Source: Microbacterium enclense
Lineage (GTDB): Bacteria; Actinomycetota; Actinomycetes; Actinomycetales; Microbacteriaceae
Direction of reading: 5' to 3'
DNA: 64,000 nt
Assembly: GCA_038182865.1 (NCBI GenBank)
Contig: CP116226.1
Span: forward strand, 3,844,001 to 3,908,000
Positions within the stretch are counted from its first letter, which is position 1; the number at the start of each line of letters is the position of its first letter. This document shows positions 63,466 to 64,000 of the stretch, in pieces. Below the pieces are notes generated by a model that had not been told where the DNA came from, made no database searches, and saw nothing but the letters and a program-made list of their open reading frames with translations. The translations under genes and the position numbers were made by a program.

Positions 63466-64000
63466 CTACTCCGCCAGCTCCCGCGTGGTCTCGACCCACG
63501 CGTCGAGCTTCGCCGAAGCCCGCCCGTCGTCGATCGCCGCGGCCGCGTCGATCATCGCCTCGTGCAGCCGCTCGAGGATGGGTCGCTGAACCTGCGCGGC
63601 ATCCTGGAACAACCGGTACGACACCAGCCCGGCGGCGGCGTTCAGCAGCACGATGTCGCGGACGGCACCGGTCTCTCCGGCCAACGTCCGGCGCACCACC
63701 TCGGCGTTGTGATCGGGCGTCCCGCCGAGAAGAGCGTCGATCTCCACGACGGGGATGCCGAGATCCCGGGGGTCCAGGTCGTGCTCGTGCACGTCGCCGC
63801 GGCTGATCTCCCACACGCGGCTGTGTCCGGTGGTGGTCAACTCGTCGAGTCCGTCGTCGCCGCGGAACACCAGCGCGGTCGCTCCGCGGGTGCGGAACAC
63901 GCCGGTGATGAGTGGAACGCGGTCGAGCTGGGACACACCGACGGCGTTGGCCTCGGCGCGCGCCGGGTTGCACAGCGGTCCGAGGAAGTTGAAGACGGTC
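63466..64000 (-). CDS. trpD: Anthranilate phosphoribosyltransferase, C-terminal part (runs off the right edge)
   Basis: TrpD transfers the phosphoribosyl group of PRPP to anthranilate in tryptophan synthesis. The visible 177 residues begin in the conserved segment TVFNFLGPLCNPARA, followed by GVSQLDRVPLITGVFRTRGA, DGLDELTTTGHSRVWE and NAAAGLVSYRLFQDAAQV, all family marks of the C-terminal domain. The gene continues beyond 64000. Its stop is three bases from the PHP gene start on the same strand. Confidence 0.96.
   Translation of the reverse strand, partial: TVFNFLGPLCNPARAEANAVGVSQLDRVPLITGVFRTRGATALVFRGDDGLDELTTTGHSRVWEISRGDVHEHDLDPRDLGIPVVEIDALLGGTPDHNAEVVRRTLAGETGAVRDIVLLNAAAGLVSYRLFQDAAQVQRPILERLHEAMIDAAAAIDDGRASAKLDAWVETTRELAE

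Overview
The window reads as chromosome of a high-GC actinobacterium of the Microbacteriaceae, most likely Microbacterium or a close relative. The evidence is the strong G/C bias at third codon positions, the typical actinobacterial rRNA genes with no tRNA in the 16S-23S spacer, and many small families common in this group (DUF6412 beside a YidC paralogue, DUF3054, DUF2834, a SCO4848-type membrane protein, a stand-alone 5'-3' exonuclease, an F420-type PPOX protein). No insertion sequence, integrase, phage module, CRISPR array or tRNA gene was recognised.

Layout. 1-8600: 3' flank of a housekeeping block (uvrB start, coaE), a lone receiver protein, and a tightly overlapping minus-strand operon of a GH13 trehalose-synthase-like enzyme, a zinc-finger GIY-YIG-type protein, a sensor kinase and a degenerate GGDEF-like membrane protein, then an MFS transporter. 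8629-14473: a complete rRNA operon on the minus strand (16S-23S-5S) with tandem terminators and a processing stem around 23S. 14572-16301: small membrane protein and rpsA. 16688-26820: two paralogous secreted transglycosylase-like proteins flanking a PadR / AarF-type kinase / SF2 helicase operon, then pgi and a NUDIX hydrolase. 26850-29669: an operon of a Tat-exported dioxygenase-like lipoprotein followed directly by tatA, tatC and tatB. 29847-43856: methionine sulfoxide repair (msrB-msrA), an arsenate-reductase-like protein, a glyoxalase pseudogene, trhO operon, glycosyltransferase/endonuclease-phosphatase operon, catalase, photolyase-like protein with its DUF2256 partner. 44086-49938: cold-shock protein, fatty acid desaturase, a D,D-carboxypeptidase, a two-component system and a VanZ-like protein. 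50048-64000: ECF sigma factor with a membrane partner, ACT-domain regulator, YidC paralogue, MFS, DksA-type protein, an HxlR/NmrA divergent pair, aromatic-acid-exporter-like protein, LON-domain protein, F420-type PPOX protein, exonuclease, PHP protein and the 3' part of trpD.

How it fits together. Much of the window is core or soft-core: translation (rRNA, rpsA), repair (uvrB, photolyase-like protein, exonuclease), glycolysis (pgi), CoA and tryptophan biosynthesis, envelope maintenance and oxidative-stress repair (catalase, MsrA/B). The most informative local modules are the Tat substrate-plus-translocase operon, the PadR-AarF-helicase operon, the kinase/GGDEF-like/receiver signalling cluster, and a photolyase-family protein that has lost all four iron-sulfur cysteines. 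The coaE-uvrB pair lies downstream of rpsA on the same strand but is separated from it by about 14 kb containing the rRNA operon, which suggests a rearrangement of the rpsA-coaE-uvrB neighbourhood known from other actinobacteria. Start codons were chosen from ribosome binding sites, overlaps and family length; where these disagree it is stated.
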